64,000 nucleotides of DNA. It comes from Bog-950 sp044228435. GTDB lineage: Bacteria; Bacteroidota; Bacteroidia; Chitinophagales; LD1. The DNA lies in the NCBI GenBank assembly GCA_044228435.1, contig JBGAUW010000004.1:1-64000 (forward strand), in the 5' to 3' direction. Below, one piece after another: positions 27,247 through 35,934 of the stretch. The position numbers and the translations under genes are program-made. Below the pieces are notes generated by a model. That model was not told the DNA's origin and ran no database searches. It saw nothing but the letters and a program-made list of their open reading frames with translations. Each line of letters opens with the position of its first letter. Within the stretch, counting starts at the first letter, position 1.

Positions 27247-28859
27247 TTATTCACTACTGCGCTCCAACGGGAGCCAGCCTGATAAAGAATTACATCCTTT
27301 TCATCCCGTTTTTTAAACCGTAGAGTGTAAGAATGATTGTCGCCGCTTTCCTGCACCTTAATGCGGTCATCCTCAAAGTTTTTTTGCACCCGCCACCACC
27401 AACTACCCCACTTGCTTAACTCTACACGAATTGTAGCTGAATCAATAACCGAAACAACTACAGAATCATCAATACCCTGCATATTGTAACTTTGCACATC
27501 GGTTATTTGAAAGTTCCGATCCATACCCGTTTGCATAAACATTGTTTGTGCAAAACAGCTTTTGCCTAAATTACGGAACATATATGCACCGTTAAAATTG
27601 TCCGGAACATTTAAAAGATAGTAGTTTTTACTAGTGTCGTCCGGAAATGTTGCCTGCAGAGAAGCAACCAATTGGCCCGCACTATGCCAATTGGTAATAT
27701 TACGCTGCAATGCGTAGATATTAAACAACCCATATAGTAAGCATAATGGTATCGCTACTAATAAATAACGATAGAACAGCAACGAAAAGCAAGCCATTAC
27801 AAAAAATGCGGTGGGCAGATAGCAATATCTATCTCCTTGTATTTTCGTCCAATAAGGGAAATAAAGGTTAAGCACCGGAAATACGAATATGGCAAACAAC
27901 AAAAAGCCTAAAATAAAGGGAGCTAACAGCTGCTTGCGCTTTTTGTAAAAAACGAGAGCTATTACAGCTGACACAAGCAAAAAGCCGATTAAGAGATAGA
28001 GATTATCTGGTTTCTCAAAAAAGCCATAAACCCGCGATTGAAAATTATTGGAAACAAAAGCCGGCAATAGAAGAATTTTTGCCAGGTATTTACAAAAAGC
28101 AGAAATAATTTCGGCAAACTTAAAATGCAAGTGAGTCTCTGCCCCATAATGGCCGATTAGCTGGCCATGTAATAATTGATTACCAAAATATAATCCTACA
28201 ACTGCGGTAAGGAAAAAAATCAACGCCAAATGTTTTTTCAAATCACCAATCTCTCTCTTTGTTATTGATATAGAAATAAATATTAAAATATCGGCGGGCA
28301 GTAGAAACAAACCCCATTCATGCGAAAAGGCGGCCAATAAAAACGTAATAATACATGCTATCAGCCATTTGCGCGTGGGGCCGGTATAGTAATTTAACAG
28401 CACATTTAAATGGCATAGAATAAAAAAGCTTACGATCATGTAATTAATAGCGCCGCCCCATACAACAGTTTCGGTTTGGTATGGCGATACCAGGAAAACA
28501 AGTGCAGATGAAAAAGCTACGATTGCAGCGTGCGGATGGTTAAAAATAACCATTACTTTTTTTGCAAATAGATAAAACAATAATGCATTAAAGGCATGTA
28601 AAATAGTTGCGAACAGGAACCAAACCCAATCGTTAGTGCCCGCGGCTTTTATAACCCCATACATAATAAGCCGGCTTATTATACTTGATGAAACTCCGCT
28701 TGAAAAACTAAACAATCCTGCAACGCCTTTTGTGTAGAAGTCGAAATACAGGTCCACAAAATCGAATACTAATTTGGAATGAAGCGTTGGGTAATATAAT
28801 ATCAGCGTTAAAGCGAAAAAAAAAGTGAGCAGTAGAAGGTTTTTAAAATACGCTTTCAT
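27243..28859 (-). CDS. Polytopic GT-C-like membrane protein (paralogue of 23884-25521)
   Basis: A 538-residue protein with about 10 membrane segments and a C-terminal extracytoplasmic domain. It shares with its paralogue the loop GxxGHYGAxxHLxF, the segment LLNVPDNFNGAYMFRN, a KWGSWWWR tryptophan cluster and an ending like VILYQAGSRW. The first extracytoplasmic loop reads FDFVDLYFDFY, with several acidic residues that could serve a GT-C mechanism. It is divergent from recO, with 48 bases between the starts. Confidence 0.65.
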   Translation of the reverse strand: MKAYFKNLLLLTFFFALTLILYYPTLHSKLVFDFVDLYFDFYTKGVAGLFSFSSGVSSSIISRLIMYGVIKAAGTNDWVWFLFATILHAFNALLFYLFAKKVMVIFNHPHAAIVAFSSALVFLVSPYQTETVVWGGAINYMIVSFFILCHLNVLLNYYTGPTRKWLIACIITFLLAAFSHEWGLFLLPADILIFISISITKREIGDLKKHLALIFFLTAVVGLYFGNQLLHGQLIGHYGAETHLHFKFAEIISAFCKYLAKILLLPAFVSNNFQSRVYGFFEKPDNLYLLIGFLLVSAVIALVFYKKRKQLLAPFILGFLLFAIFVFPVLNLYFPYWTKIQGDRYCYLPTAFFVMACFSLLFYRYLLVAIPLCLLYGLFNIYALQRNITNWHSAGQLVASLQATFPDDTSKNYYLLNVPDNFNGAYMFRNLGKSCFAQTMFMQTGMDRNFQITDVQSYNMQGIDDSVVVSVIDSATIRVELSKWGSWWWRVQKNFEDDRIKVQESGDNHSYTLRFKKRDEKDVILYQAGSRWSAVVNN

Positions 28860-28889
28860 TTATTCAAATATAAGAATGCGTTAAACATT

Positions 28890-28897
28890 TACCTTTA
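28890..28897 (+). promoter_or_regulatory. Probable recO -7 box
   Basis: TACCTTTA, a seven-of-eight match to TAnnTTTG if the two free positions are counted, ends 11 bases before the recO ATG in the 48-base divergent gap. Confidence 0.35.
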
Positions 28898-28907
28898 CAA
28901 CCGATAT

Positions 28908-29627
28908 ATGTATCATAAAACCCGCGGTATAGTTCTGCATACAATTAAATATTCCGAAACGAGTGTAATTGCAAAGGTTTACACCGAAAAGCTCGGGTTG
29001 CAGTCGTATATGGTAAAGGGGGTGCGCGCGGCAAAAAGCAAATCGAAGGCAGCCATGCTGCAGCCGCTTACTTTGTTGGATATGGAGGTTTCGCACCGCG
29101 AAAACAAGGGGCTGCAATATATTAAAGAGTTTCAGCGGGCATTTATTTACCAGTCTATTCCCTTTGATACAATTAAATCTACTATCGCATTTTTTCTGTT
29201 AGAGGTAATTTCGAAGACTATACACGGGCACGAGCCGCAGGAAGATTTGTTCGAGTTTTTATACGATTCGCTTTGTGCCTTAGACCAAACCGAAAAAGTA
29301 AACCCCAACTTTCACCTCATCTTTTTATTACACTTTTCCCGCTATCTGGGTTTTGCACCGCATGGCAACTACTCCGATGAGAATTGCTTTTTTGAGATGA
29401 GCGAAGGAGTATTCATTCCGCAGCAGAGCATGCAGAATGTGATGAATAAAAAGGAGAGCGCGCTGCTAAGTGATTTGCTTGAACTAAATCTTTTTGAGCC
29501 AGCAACGCTTAGCATAAACCGGTTAGAAAGAAAACAGATGATGAAGAACTTGTTAAAGTATTACCAGTTTCACCTGGAAAACTTCAGTTTAAAATCGCCT
29601 GATATTTTAGAAGAAATTTTAGAGTAA
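28908..29627 (+). CDS. recO: DNA repair protein RecO
   Basis: A 239-residue protein with the RecO N-terminal OB fold (TRGIVLHTIKYSETSVIAKVYTEKLG, then VKGVRAAKSK) and an all-alpha C-terminal part. RecO loads RecA onto SSB-coated gaps together with RecR, which is encoded 2 kb downstream at 31837-32463. No zinc-finger cysteines are present in the C-terminal part, which some RecO proteins also lack. Its stop directly abuts the stop of the convergent small gene. Confidence 0.93.
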   Translation: MYHKTRGIVLHTIKYSETSVIAKVYTEKLGLQSYMVKGVRAAKSKSKAAMLQPLTLLDMEVSHRENKGLQYIKEFQRAFIYQSIPFDTIKSTIAFFLLEVISKTIHGHEPQEDLFEFLYDSLCALDQTEKVNPNFHLIFLLHFSRYLGFAPHGNYSDENCFFEMSEGVFIPQQSMQNVMNKKESALLSDLLELNLFEPATLSINRLERKQMMKNLLKYYQFHLENFSLKSPDILEEILE

Positions 29628-29900
29628 CTACTTAACACCTACCTTAAACCACACTTTCGTTTTAGCAGTCAGGTAATCTTCCATACGGCAGAAGATGGCG
29701 CCTTTGGGACGTTCGAAACGAGGGATATAGGATTCTGAAAGGCCCGTACCACATCTTAGCATTGGAATGCGAGGCCGCAATGGGTAAGCAAACGAGGTCC
29801 GTTTCGCAATTTTTACATTCAAATAGATACGATACCAATTATGTTCTGCAGCATTTACCGATAAGCCGCAAAAAAATAATATGGTAATCAGCGTTTTCAT
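29628..29900 (-). CDS. Small secreted protein of unknown function
   Basis: A 90-residue protein with a signal peptide (MKTLITILFFCGLSVNAAE). The mature part of about 70 residues is basic and rich in aromatic, arginine and proline residues, with two cysteines, one in PMLRCGTGLSES and one in GAIFCRMEDYL. I do not recognise a family. The high density of G, P, C, W and R suggests a constrained, conserved fold rather than a chance frame. Its ATG overlaps the stop of the upstream GT2-fusion gene by four bases, so the two are probably translationally coupled. Confidence 0.62.
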   Translation of the reverse strand: MKTLITILFFCGLSVNAAEHNWYRIYLNVKIAKRTSFAYPLRPRIPMLRCGTGLSESYIPRFERPKGAIFCRMEDYLTAKTKVWFKVGVK

Positions 29901-31807
29901 TTTCCAAGCCTTGAATAATTCTTCAGCAACAAACTTATATCCTCATTTACGGAATAATGCCGTGCATAGTTTAGTTCGGTTTGGGTAATCTCTTCTTCAG
30001 TTAAGTTAAACTCCATTAAAGATTCAGTTGGGCCCAGTATGCCCGGTTTAGCAACGCTAAATTGTTTTAGGTTCTGTGCCGATACCAAACCAACCCATGA
30101 TTTTTTGCCAAATAACACCGACATCCAGTTACCTATAAACCCCCCGAAGTTTTTAATCAGAAATATATTTACCGGTAATAAAGGCAACATTAGCAAAGTC
30201 ACTCCTAAATCGAACACCCGTTTATTGCGAATGTTTTGAGGTTTAAACAAGGCGTAATTTTTTTCGGCTATATACAAATCGCCGGCGCTGTTTTTACTGT
30301 TACTACCAATCAGCGCATTGCTGCCGGTGTTTAAAATCTTATAATCAATTTTATTGCCGCAAAGGGTTAGCTGCTTAATAATTTCCTTATAAGTATAGTC
30401 TGCCGAGCAAAAAGTTATCTCGTTAATTTTATACATCAGGGCAGTCTTCTTTACATCATTAAGATTGGCCGCAGTAACTATTTCACCATTATTGCCCAGC
30501 ATGCGCAGAATGCTTTCAGCGCGGGCAGCCTCTGTTTTACCTATCACCAGGCTGCGCTTCTCATCTTCACTATCCAGGCTTAGCGATTGGTATTTAATCA
30601 AATCGTAAATAGTGCGGGTCATTAGCATTTCAACACCGGTCCAGGCAGCACCCAGCAAAATTATAGCACGCGAAAAGCGCCATTCGTTTGGTATAAACGC
30701 ATATACCACTGCAATGGTAATGGTGCCAAATAAAATGCCCCGTATAATGTTGGCTACCCGAAATGGTTTATCGTATCCGCCACTCAAAAAGGCAGATACA
30801 ATCCATATAAAAATATAAATAGGTACTACTATAAATAAAAACTCGTTGGGGTAGTAATGGTCGTGGTATACAATGTTATCTTCCCAATAATCTTTTATAA
30901 GGTAAATGCCGGTAAAACTTAAAACGGCATCTACAATAAACAAATAAGAAGAAGCAAACAGGTTAGCCAGTAAGGTAAGAAGACCTCTAAAAACAATAGC
31001 AAAATTAATCAGCAGCGAAAACAAGCCCGATTGATTACCGCTAAAGTGTTTGCGGGCAAAAATTATCATGGCGTTATAAAATACCCTTACATAATTAAGG
31101 CTGCCCTTTTTAGTGCTCTCGCCTTTATAATGTATAATGGTAGTATCGGCAAAATAGAAATTTTTATAACCGGCTTTAATAATGCGGTAGCTAAGGTCTA
31201 CATCTTCGCCGTACATAAAAAAGGTTTCATCCAGCAAACCGGTTTTATCCAATGCGCTTTTGCGCATAAACATGTATGCGCCCGAAAGTATTTCTACCTC
31301 GTTGGTTTCGCGTTCATTTAAAAAGCCCAAATGATAACGGCCAAAGGTTTCCGATTTTGGAAACAGCTTTGAAAGGCCAAAGGTTTTATAAAATGCTACC
31401 GAAGGTGTAGGCAGCCCTCTTTTCGATTCAGGTAAAAAATTCCCCTTGCCTTCTACCATTCTTACTCCCAGGGCACCGGCATCGGGCCGGGCATCCATAA
31501 AGGCAATGCATTTGGTAAAGGTATCTTCAGCAACTACAGTATCGGGGTTAAGCAGCAAAACATATTTACCAGTAGCTATTTCAATGGCCTGGTTATTAGC
31601 CTTAGAAAAACCTACGTTGTTTTCATTTGCTATGGCTTTTACAAAAGGAAACTTCTGTAGCACCATCTCTACCGAACCATCGGCACTCGCATTGTCCACC
31701 ACAAAAACTTCTGCTTCTATTCCCTCTATAGCGCGCTTTACCGAAAGCAAACATTGCTCCAGAAAATATCGTACGTTATAGTTAACTATTACAATGGAAA
31801 GCTGCAT
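29897..31807 (-). CDS. GT2 glycosyltransferase fused to a degenerate sugar-transferase (WcaJ/UndPP-like) module
   Basis: A 636-residue protein. Residues 1 to about 250 are a GT2 (GT-A fold) transferase of the rhamnosyl type: SIVIVNYNVRYFLEQCL, VFVVDNASADGS, LLNPDTVV and MYGEDVDLSYRI. Membrane segments follow (about 260-410), then a nucleotide-binding-like region (RSLVIGKTEAARAESIL). The C-terminus resembles a polyprenyl-phosphate sugar transferase: NKRVFDLGVTLLMLPL, GLVSAQ, KPGILGPTE and NYARHYSVNEDISLLLKNY. In the usual enzymes this end carries basic and acidic catalytic residues; several are not obvious here, so activity is uncertain. It is 29 bases downstream of recR and probably in one operon with it. 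Role: exopolysaccharide or O-antigen assembly. Confidence 0.8.
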   Translation of the reverse strand: MQLSIVIVNYNVRYFLEQCLLSVKRAIEGIEAEVFVVDNASADGSVEMVLQKFPFVKAIANENNVGFSKANNQAIEIATGKYVLLLNPDTVVAEDTFTKCIAFMDARPDAGALGVRMVEGKGNFLPESKRGLPTPSVAFYKTFGLSKLFPKSETFGRYHLGFLNERETNEVEILSGAYMFMRKSALDKTGLLDETFFMYGEDVDLSYRIIKAGYKNFYFADTTIIHYKGESTKKGSLNYVRVFYNAMIIFARKHFSGNQSGLFSLLINFAIVFRGLLTLLANLFASSYLFIVDAVLSFTGIYLIKDYWEDNIVYHDHYYPNEFLFIVVPIYIFIWIVSAFLSGGYDKPFRVANIIRGILFGTITIAVVYAFIPNEWRFSRAIILLGAAWTGVEMLMTRTIYDLIKYQSLSLDSEDEKRSLVIGKTEAARAESILRMLGNNGEIVTAANLNDVKKTALMYKINEITFCSADYTYKEIIKQLTLCGNKIDYKILNTGSNALIGSNSKNSAGDLYIAEKNYALFKPQNIRNKRVFDLGVTLLMLPLLPVNIFLIKNFGGFIGNWMSVLFGKKSWVGLVSAQNLKQFSVAKPGILGPTESLMEFNLTEEEITQTELNYARHYSVNEDISLLLKNYSRLGK

Positions 31808-31836
31808 TCGGGTCTATGAAACGCCAAATTGAAATT

Positions 31837-32463
31837 TTAATTCGAATTCTTCACCAAATAATTTTCGTAGGGCATACGGGTGGCTATAGAACGGGCCAGG
31901 GTCATTTCATCGGCATATTCCAACTCGCCGCCAAACGATATACCGCGGGCTATGGTGGTAATGTTTACGTTCAGGTCTTTAAGTTTTTTGCTTACGTAAA
32001 AAATAGTGGTGTCGCCCTCTATAGTGGGGCTAATGGCCATTATAATTTCTTTTACGGTTCCGCTTTTAACGCGCTCCACCAACGATTCTATATTCAGTTT
32101 ATCGGGCCCCACCCCATCAATAGGCGAAATAACGCCGCCTAATACATGGTATGTGCCTTTATAAATATTGGTGTTTTCAATAGCAATTACATCGCGTATG
32201 GTTTCTACCAGGCAAACTACGCCATGGTCGCGGTGGTGGCTGTTGCATATTTCGCAAAGCTCGTGGTCGCTTACATTATGGCAGGTTTTACAAAACTTAA
32301 CCTCGTTGCGCATGCGCGTAATGGCCTCGCCAAAATATTGCACTTTCTCTTCATCCTGCTTAAGCAGGTGTAACACTAAACGCAAGGCTGTTTTTTCGCC
32401 AATGCCGGGCAGTTTTGTAAACTCACCAACAGCTTCGGCAATAAGTTTAGAGGAGTACTTCAT
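31837..32463 (-). CDS. recR: Recombination protein RecR
   Basis: A 208-residue protein with the complete RecR order: helix-hairpin-helix (FTKLPGIGEKTALRLVLHLL), a four-cysteine zinc finger (CKTCHNVSDHELCEIC) and a Toprim domain (VCLVETIRDVIAIE; PTIEGDTTIFYV) and the C-terminal ISFGGELEYADEMTLARSI segment. With RecO it mediates RecA loading in gap repair. The gene is complete and of the normal length. Confidence 0.96.
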   Translation of the reverse strand: MKYSSKLIAEAVGEFTKLPGIGEKTALRLVLHLLKQDEEKVQYFGEAITRMRNEVKFCKTCHNVSDHELCEICNSHHRDHGVVCLVETIRDVIAIENTNIYKGTYHVLGGVISPIDGVGPDKLNIESLVERVKSGTVKEIIMAISPTIEGDTTIFYVSKKLKDLNVNITTIARGISFGGELEYADEMTLARSIATRMPYENYLVKNSN

Positions 32464-32554
32464 TCGGGGTGCAAATTAAACCCATATCGGCTAATTTACC
32501 ACTGCTATTAACGCTTTTTCCTTATTAGGGTATTGGTGGCTAAACTGTTAAAGC

Positions 32555-32572
32555 CTAAAGCCCGGGCTTTAG
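32555..32572. repeat. Perfect 18-bp palindrome between recR and the hydrolase gene
   Basis: CTAAAGCCCGGGCTTTAG is a perfect inverted repeat with no loop spacer. It lies in the 129-base gap downstream of the alpha/beta hydrolase stop and upstream of recR. There is no clear T-tract in the minus direction directly after it, so it could be a weak terminator or a REP-like dispersed palindrome. No gene is seen in the gap. Confidence 0.5.
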
Positions 32573-32592
32573 AAATTGAAACCACTTTTATA

Positions 32593-33489
32593 CTAACCGA
32601 GCTGCGCCTTTATAAACTCCCCAAGCTTTCTGTTAGCCTCACGCGCTTTGGGTATAATTCGCCAAAAGGCATTAAACACGTGGAACATACGGGGGTAAAC
32701 CTCTAACCTTACATCTACCCCATCTTCTTTTGCTTTTGCCGCAAAGCGCACCGAATCGCTTAAAAGCAATTCATCTTCCCCCACCTGCACTAATACAGGT
32801 GGAAGGTCTTTTAAAGAATGGAAAATGGGAGAAGCGTAAGGAGATTTGGCATCTAAATCGCCCATGTAATATTTGCTTACAAACGGGAAACCTTCGGCCA
32901 ATAACATGGGGTCTACTCCATCTTTATGCGGAAAGCTATCGCCGCTAAAAGTGTGGTCTAACCAGGGTGAAAGCGCAATAGCACATTTGGGCAGAGCAAT
33001 GTTTTTGTCGCGCAGATAAGTAAGGGTGCCTATGGTGCAGCCACCGCCGGCGCTATCGCCCCCAAAGCAAATGCGGGAAGAGGAGAATCCGTTTGATAAC
33101 AGCCATTCATACACCTTTGCACAATCTTCAATCGCTGTAGGGTACGGGTGTTCCGGGGCAAGGCGGTAATTAATGCTTAATGCACTAATACCTGCATTCG
33201 CGGCTATTTTAGAAACCAAGGCACGGTGCGTATTATAACTGCCTACAAAGTAGCCACCACCATGAAAGTAGAGCAACACTTTTGTTTTATCGCAACCCTC
33301 CGGAAAAATCCATTCACCATCTACACCGCTTCCGTTTTCTGTTTGATAAGAAAAACCACCTAAAGGTTTATTCCATTTCGAAATCAGTTTTTCGAAACCT
33401 CTGCGGGCGCGCTGTGGGTTATCGTATCCGGCTTTTGCTTTTACGCGGCGCAGAAATGCTTTAAGTATAAAGAGGGGTATGTAGGGCAT
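32593..33489 (-). CDS. Alpha/beta hydrolase, hormone-sensitive lipase family
   Basis: A 298-residue esterase/lipase. The HSL-family oxyanion-hole motif is FHGGGYFVG and the nucleophile elbow is GDSAGGG. The acid lies in the region LVQVGEDELLLSD and the catalytic histidine probably in RMFHVFNAF. There is no signal peptide, so it acts in the cytoplasm, probably on short-chain esters. It is the last gene of a minus-strand run starting with fumarylacetoacetase; only five bases separate it from the preceding gene. Confidence 0.9.
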   Translation of the reverse strand: MPYIPLFILKAFLRRVKAKAGYDNPQRARRGFEKLISKWNKPLGGFSYQTENGSGVDGEWIFPEGCDKTKVLLYFHGGGYFVGSYNTHRALVSKIAANAGISALSINYRLAPEHPYPTAIEDCAKVYEWLLSNGFSSSRICFGGDSAGGGCTIGTLTYLRDKNIALPKCAIALSPWLDHTFSGDSFPHKDGVDPMLLAEGFPFVSKYYMGDLDAKSPYASPIFHSLKDLPPVLVQVGEDELLLSDSVRFAAKAKEDGVDVRLEVYPRMFHVFNAFWRIIPKAREANRKLGEFIKAQLG

Positions 33490-33494
33490 GGGGG

Positions 33495-33998
33495 TTATTC
33501 TTGATGCAAAGCTATTTTTCTACTCTTAATGAACTCGTATAATTGGTTATAATTCGAATACACATCTGCTGCTATTATAAACTCGTACCCATCTTTAAAA
33601 CAGACTGTTACTTGTTCCTCATAATTTATGTCCCGTTGGTTACTGCCCCATCCTCCTGCATATGGTCCGCGAGTAGCTCCTTCAATTTTATACGCTTTTA
33701 AATCAATCTTCTCAACTTCTGAGTAGGTATAAATCACTTTACTTTTGCGTAATACGCTTATTATCTCAATATCTGCTTCGGTTAACTTAATCCTTATGAA
33801 TATAAAGTTCCTTATAGTAAGCCATGCAAGAGGGAAAACAATAGCTGCACAGATTAAAGCCGGGGTAACAGTTGGTTCTTTTTCATACCCTTTAAAATTG
33901 CCAAAGAGTATATAAAAAGGTATACAAAACAATGAACCGGGAATTAACAGTAACAAGCTTCGGGTTAATAGAAAGAAAATAGTAAACCGTGATTCCAC
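33495..33998 (-). CDS. Membrane protein of unknown function (PH-like C-terminus)
   Basis: A 167-residue protein with two membrane segments at about 8-32 and 42-66, followed by a soluble part of about 100 residues. The soluble part has a strand-rich pattern (KVIYTYSEVEKIDLKAYKIEG, VTVCFKDGYEFIIAADVYSNYNQLYEFI) that resembles the PH-like domain of small bacterial membrane proteins. No family assignment is made. The start abuts the stop of the flavin reductase gene. Confidence 0.7.
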   Translation of the reverse strand: MESRFTIFFLLTRSLLLLIPGSLFCIPFYILFGNFKGYEKEPTVTPALICAAIVFPLAWLTIRNFIFIRIKLTEADIEIISVLRKSKVIYTYSEVEKIDLKAYKIEGATRGPYAGGWGSNQRDINYEEQVTVCFKDGYEFIIAADVYSNYNQLYEFIKSRKIALHQE

Positions 33999-34910
33999 TT
34001 ATTTTCTTTTTTCTTCCACCAACATCAGCAACTGAAATGCCAGCGGCAAACTACCCCGCTTAATTTCAATTTTAGCGCGGTCGTTAATCAACCTTTCAAA
34101 TTCTTCAAAATTATTTTTTGCAGCTTCGCTAAATTCGATTATAAAATCGGCCTGCTTTAATTGCTCTAGCTCTTCTACCGAGGGGAAAGACTGTAAGGCA
34201 GCCACTTGCGCAATTTCATTTCCGGTAAGATATTTTGAATGACGTATGCCATCGGGCATTTTGTCGAAGCCCAGGCCTAACTCATTCGCCATTTTAAAGC
34301 CCGGTATGCTAATAATATTTTCTGCCCCAACCCTGCACCAGTATTGTTTACCAAGCCGGGCTATATAATCCATTTTAGCAGGGTCTATGCTGCCCTCGGC
34401 ATCCATTACCTTCTCATCAATGTGTATCATGGTTACCTCGCATATAACAAGGTTGCCGGCACCGCCATTAGGTCCGGTTTCTATCACCTGCTTTACCTTA
34501 CACTCCATCTGCACATGGCATTCGGCAACGCGCGGTGGTTTTACTGTTACGCTTGGCAATGGAGTTAAGCCCGACTTGGCGAACTCATCTGTGCCCTTTG
34601 GATACATGTGTGCCGCTAAATTCATTTGGTAAAGTATGCTGTACGGTGCAATGTTTACCACGCACTCAGCCACCTCTAATACATTATCGTGGGTGTTTTT
34701 GGTGGCACCGGTACGGCCGCTGCGTGCCGGCGAAAAAATAAGTATTGGTGGATTAGAGCCAAAGCAGTTAAAAAATGAAAAAGGTGAAAGGTTAACGTTT
34801 CCCTCTTTATCGATAGTACTTGCAAAGGCAATAGGGCGCGGCGCTACAGCACTTAGCAAGTGCTCGTGCAGCTTGGGCATGGGTAAGTCGGCGGGATTAA
34901 ACGATAGCAT
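33999..34910 (-). CDS. Flavin reductase family (FMN-binding split-barrel) protein
   Basis: A 303-residue protein. The first 200 residues form the split-barrel flavin reductase domain, with SAVAPRPIAFASTIDKEGNVNLSPFSFFNCFGSNPPILIFSP, the typical flavin-binding segment. The C-terminal 90 residues are helical and charged (EELEQLKQADFIIEFSEAAKNNFEEFERLI) and are typical of a Bacteroidota subgroup that sits near aromatic amino-acid degradation genes. Here fumarylacetoacetase is two genes upstream, which supports a link to tyrosine/homogentisate degradation. Confidence 0.87.
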   Translation of the reverse strand: MLSFNPADLPMPKLHEHLLSAVAPRPIAFASTIDKEGNVNLSPFSFFNCFGSNPPILIFSPARSGRTGATKNTHDNVLEVAECVVNIAPYSILYQMNLAAHMYPKGTDEFAKSGLTPLPSVTVKPPRVAECHVQMECKVKQVIETGPNGGAGNLVICEVTMIHIDEKVMDAEGSIDPAKMDYIARLGKQYWCRVGAENIISIPGFKMANELGLGFDKMPDGIRHSKYLTGNEIAQVAALQSFPSVEELEQLKQADFIIEFSEAAKNNFEEFERLINDRAKIEIKRGSLPLAFQLLMLVEEKRK

Positions 34911-34912
34911 AA

Positions 34913-35191
34913 TTAATGAGTAACAAGTTGATAGATAGTGGGCACCAATACACCTGCCGAAAGTAAGCCGATATAGAGATTCCTGTTTTTTAAATCTTTA
35001 TTCCGCAGCAATATAACCACAGGAATAACCATTAAAAAAAACCACAGCGCCAATAGCATTAAGCGGGTAGTATCTGAAGCAGGAGCCAAGCCATCGTGCT
35101 CTCGGCCCAGGGCCTGGTGTGCAATTTCGAACATAGTGCGGGCACCGGCACCCATAATTATTAAAAGAAGACCAAGTAGATAATATTTCAT
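34913..35191 (-). CDS. Small membrane protein of unknown function
   Basis: A 92-residue protein with three hydrophobic segments, at about 2-16, 46-62 and 72-90. It contains the loop FEIAHQALGREHDGLAPASDTTRLM. I do not recognise a family. The gene lies two bases before the flavin reductase start and 20 bases after the nucleotidyltransferase stop, so it belongs to the same transcript. Confidence 0.7.
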   Translation of the reverse strand: MKYYLLGLLLIIMGAGARTMFEIAHQALGREHDGLAPASDTTRLMLLALWFFLMVIPVVILLRNKDLKNRNLYIGLLSAGVLVPTIYQLVTH

Positions 35192-35211
35192 TTATAGTAT
35201 AGGTTCTGTTT

Positions 35212-35925
35212 TTACTTATCCTGCGTTGATGTCCACTCAAAAAACCCTTGTGGTATGTCAAGCAGTTCCATTATTTGTTTAGCAATAATATACTTCTGTT
35301 TAGCAATTGTATTGGTATAGTAGTTGGTAATTAAACCAGCTAGTACAGGATTTATAACAGCAAGCTCATTCAATCGCTCTTTAATCCGGGGTAAGGTTTT
35401 TTGTTCTTTTCTAAAAGTAAAATCAATTATATCTATTATCAATTTGTTCAGAATGTGTTCGGTTAATATTTCATCCGTTTCTAACAAATCTGTAGCATCT
35501 TCAAAAAGCGTTGCTATTCCATATTTATAAGCAATTACCTGTTGCTCTGTAAGTTCTGTGGTTTTATACTGATACTGCTTTGCTTTTTCAATTAAACTTA
35601 AAATGTTTGTATTTGATTCGCCCAGATATACTACCCCAGTAGCAAGCATATGTGCTGTACAAGGCCGGTTATTTTTAAGCTCAGCTTCTAAATACGAATG
35701 GATGTGCGCGGGAGAGTTTAAAAAAATCTCGCAAGGCACGCCGTTAAAATACTTTTGTATGCGTTGCCTGAAATTCTTTTCATGAATCACATAAATATCA
35801 AAATCGCTGTTTGCATTTGGGTTACCCCTTATTATACTACCGCTGACTATTACACCCACCGGTTCGTGGTTTTCTTTAATCCACGCCAGTGCTTGTTCCA
35901 AGGCTATTTTATAATGGTCGTTCAC
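35212..35925 (-). CDS. Nucleotidyltransferase-domain protein (MNT-like)
   Basis: A 237-residue protein. The N-terminal nucleotidyltransferase fold has the motif GVIVSGSIIRGNPNANSDFDIYVI, with the GS and DxD residues needed for catalysis. The rest is all-alpha and could act as a substrate-binding or HEPN-like domain, but no RxxxxH motif is visible. It lies inside a metabolic operon rather than beside a toxin gene, so a toxin-antitoxin function is not supported. An aminoglycoside-nucleotidyltransferase-like activity is another possibility. Confidence 0.8.
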   Translation of the reverse strand: MNDHYKIALEQALAWIKENHEPVGVIVSGSIIRGNPNANSDFDIYVIHEKNFRQRIQKYFNGVPCEIFLNSPAHIHSYLEAELKNNRPCTAHMLATGVVYLGESNTNILSLIEKAKQYQYKTTELTEQQVIAYKYGIATLFEDATDLLETDEILTEHILNKLIIDIIDFTFRKEQKTLPRIKERLNELAVINPVLAGLITNYYTNTIAKQKYIIAKQIMELLDIPQGFFEWTSTQDK

Positions 35926-35934
35926 CTTAATATT

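Noticed and set aside
35212..35925. Nucleotidyltransferase as antitoxin of a HEPN/MNT toxin-antitoxin pair
   Set aside because: No adjacent HEPN toxin with an RxxxxH motif is present, and the gene is embedded in a metabolic run.
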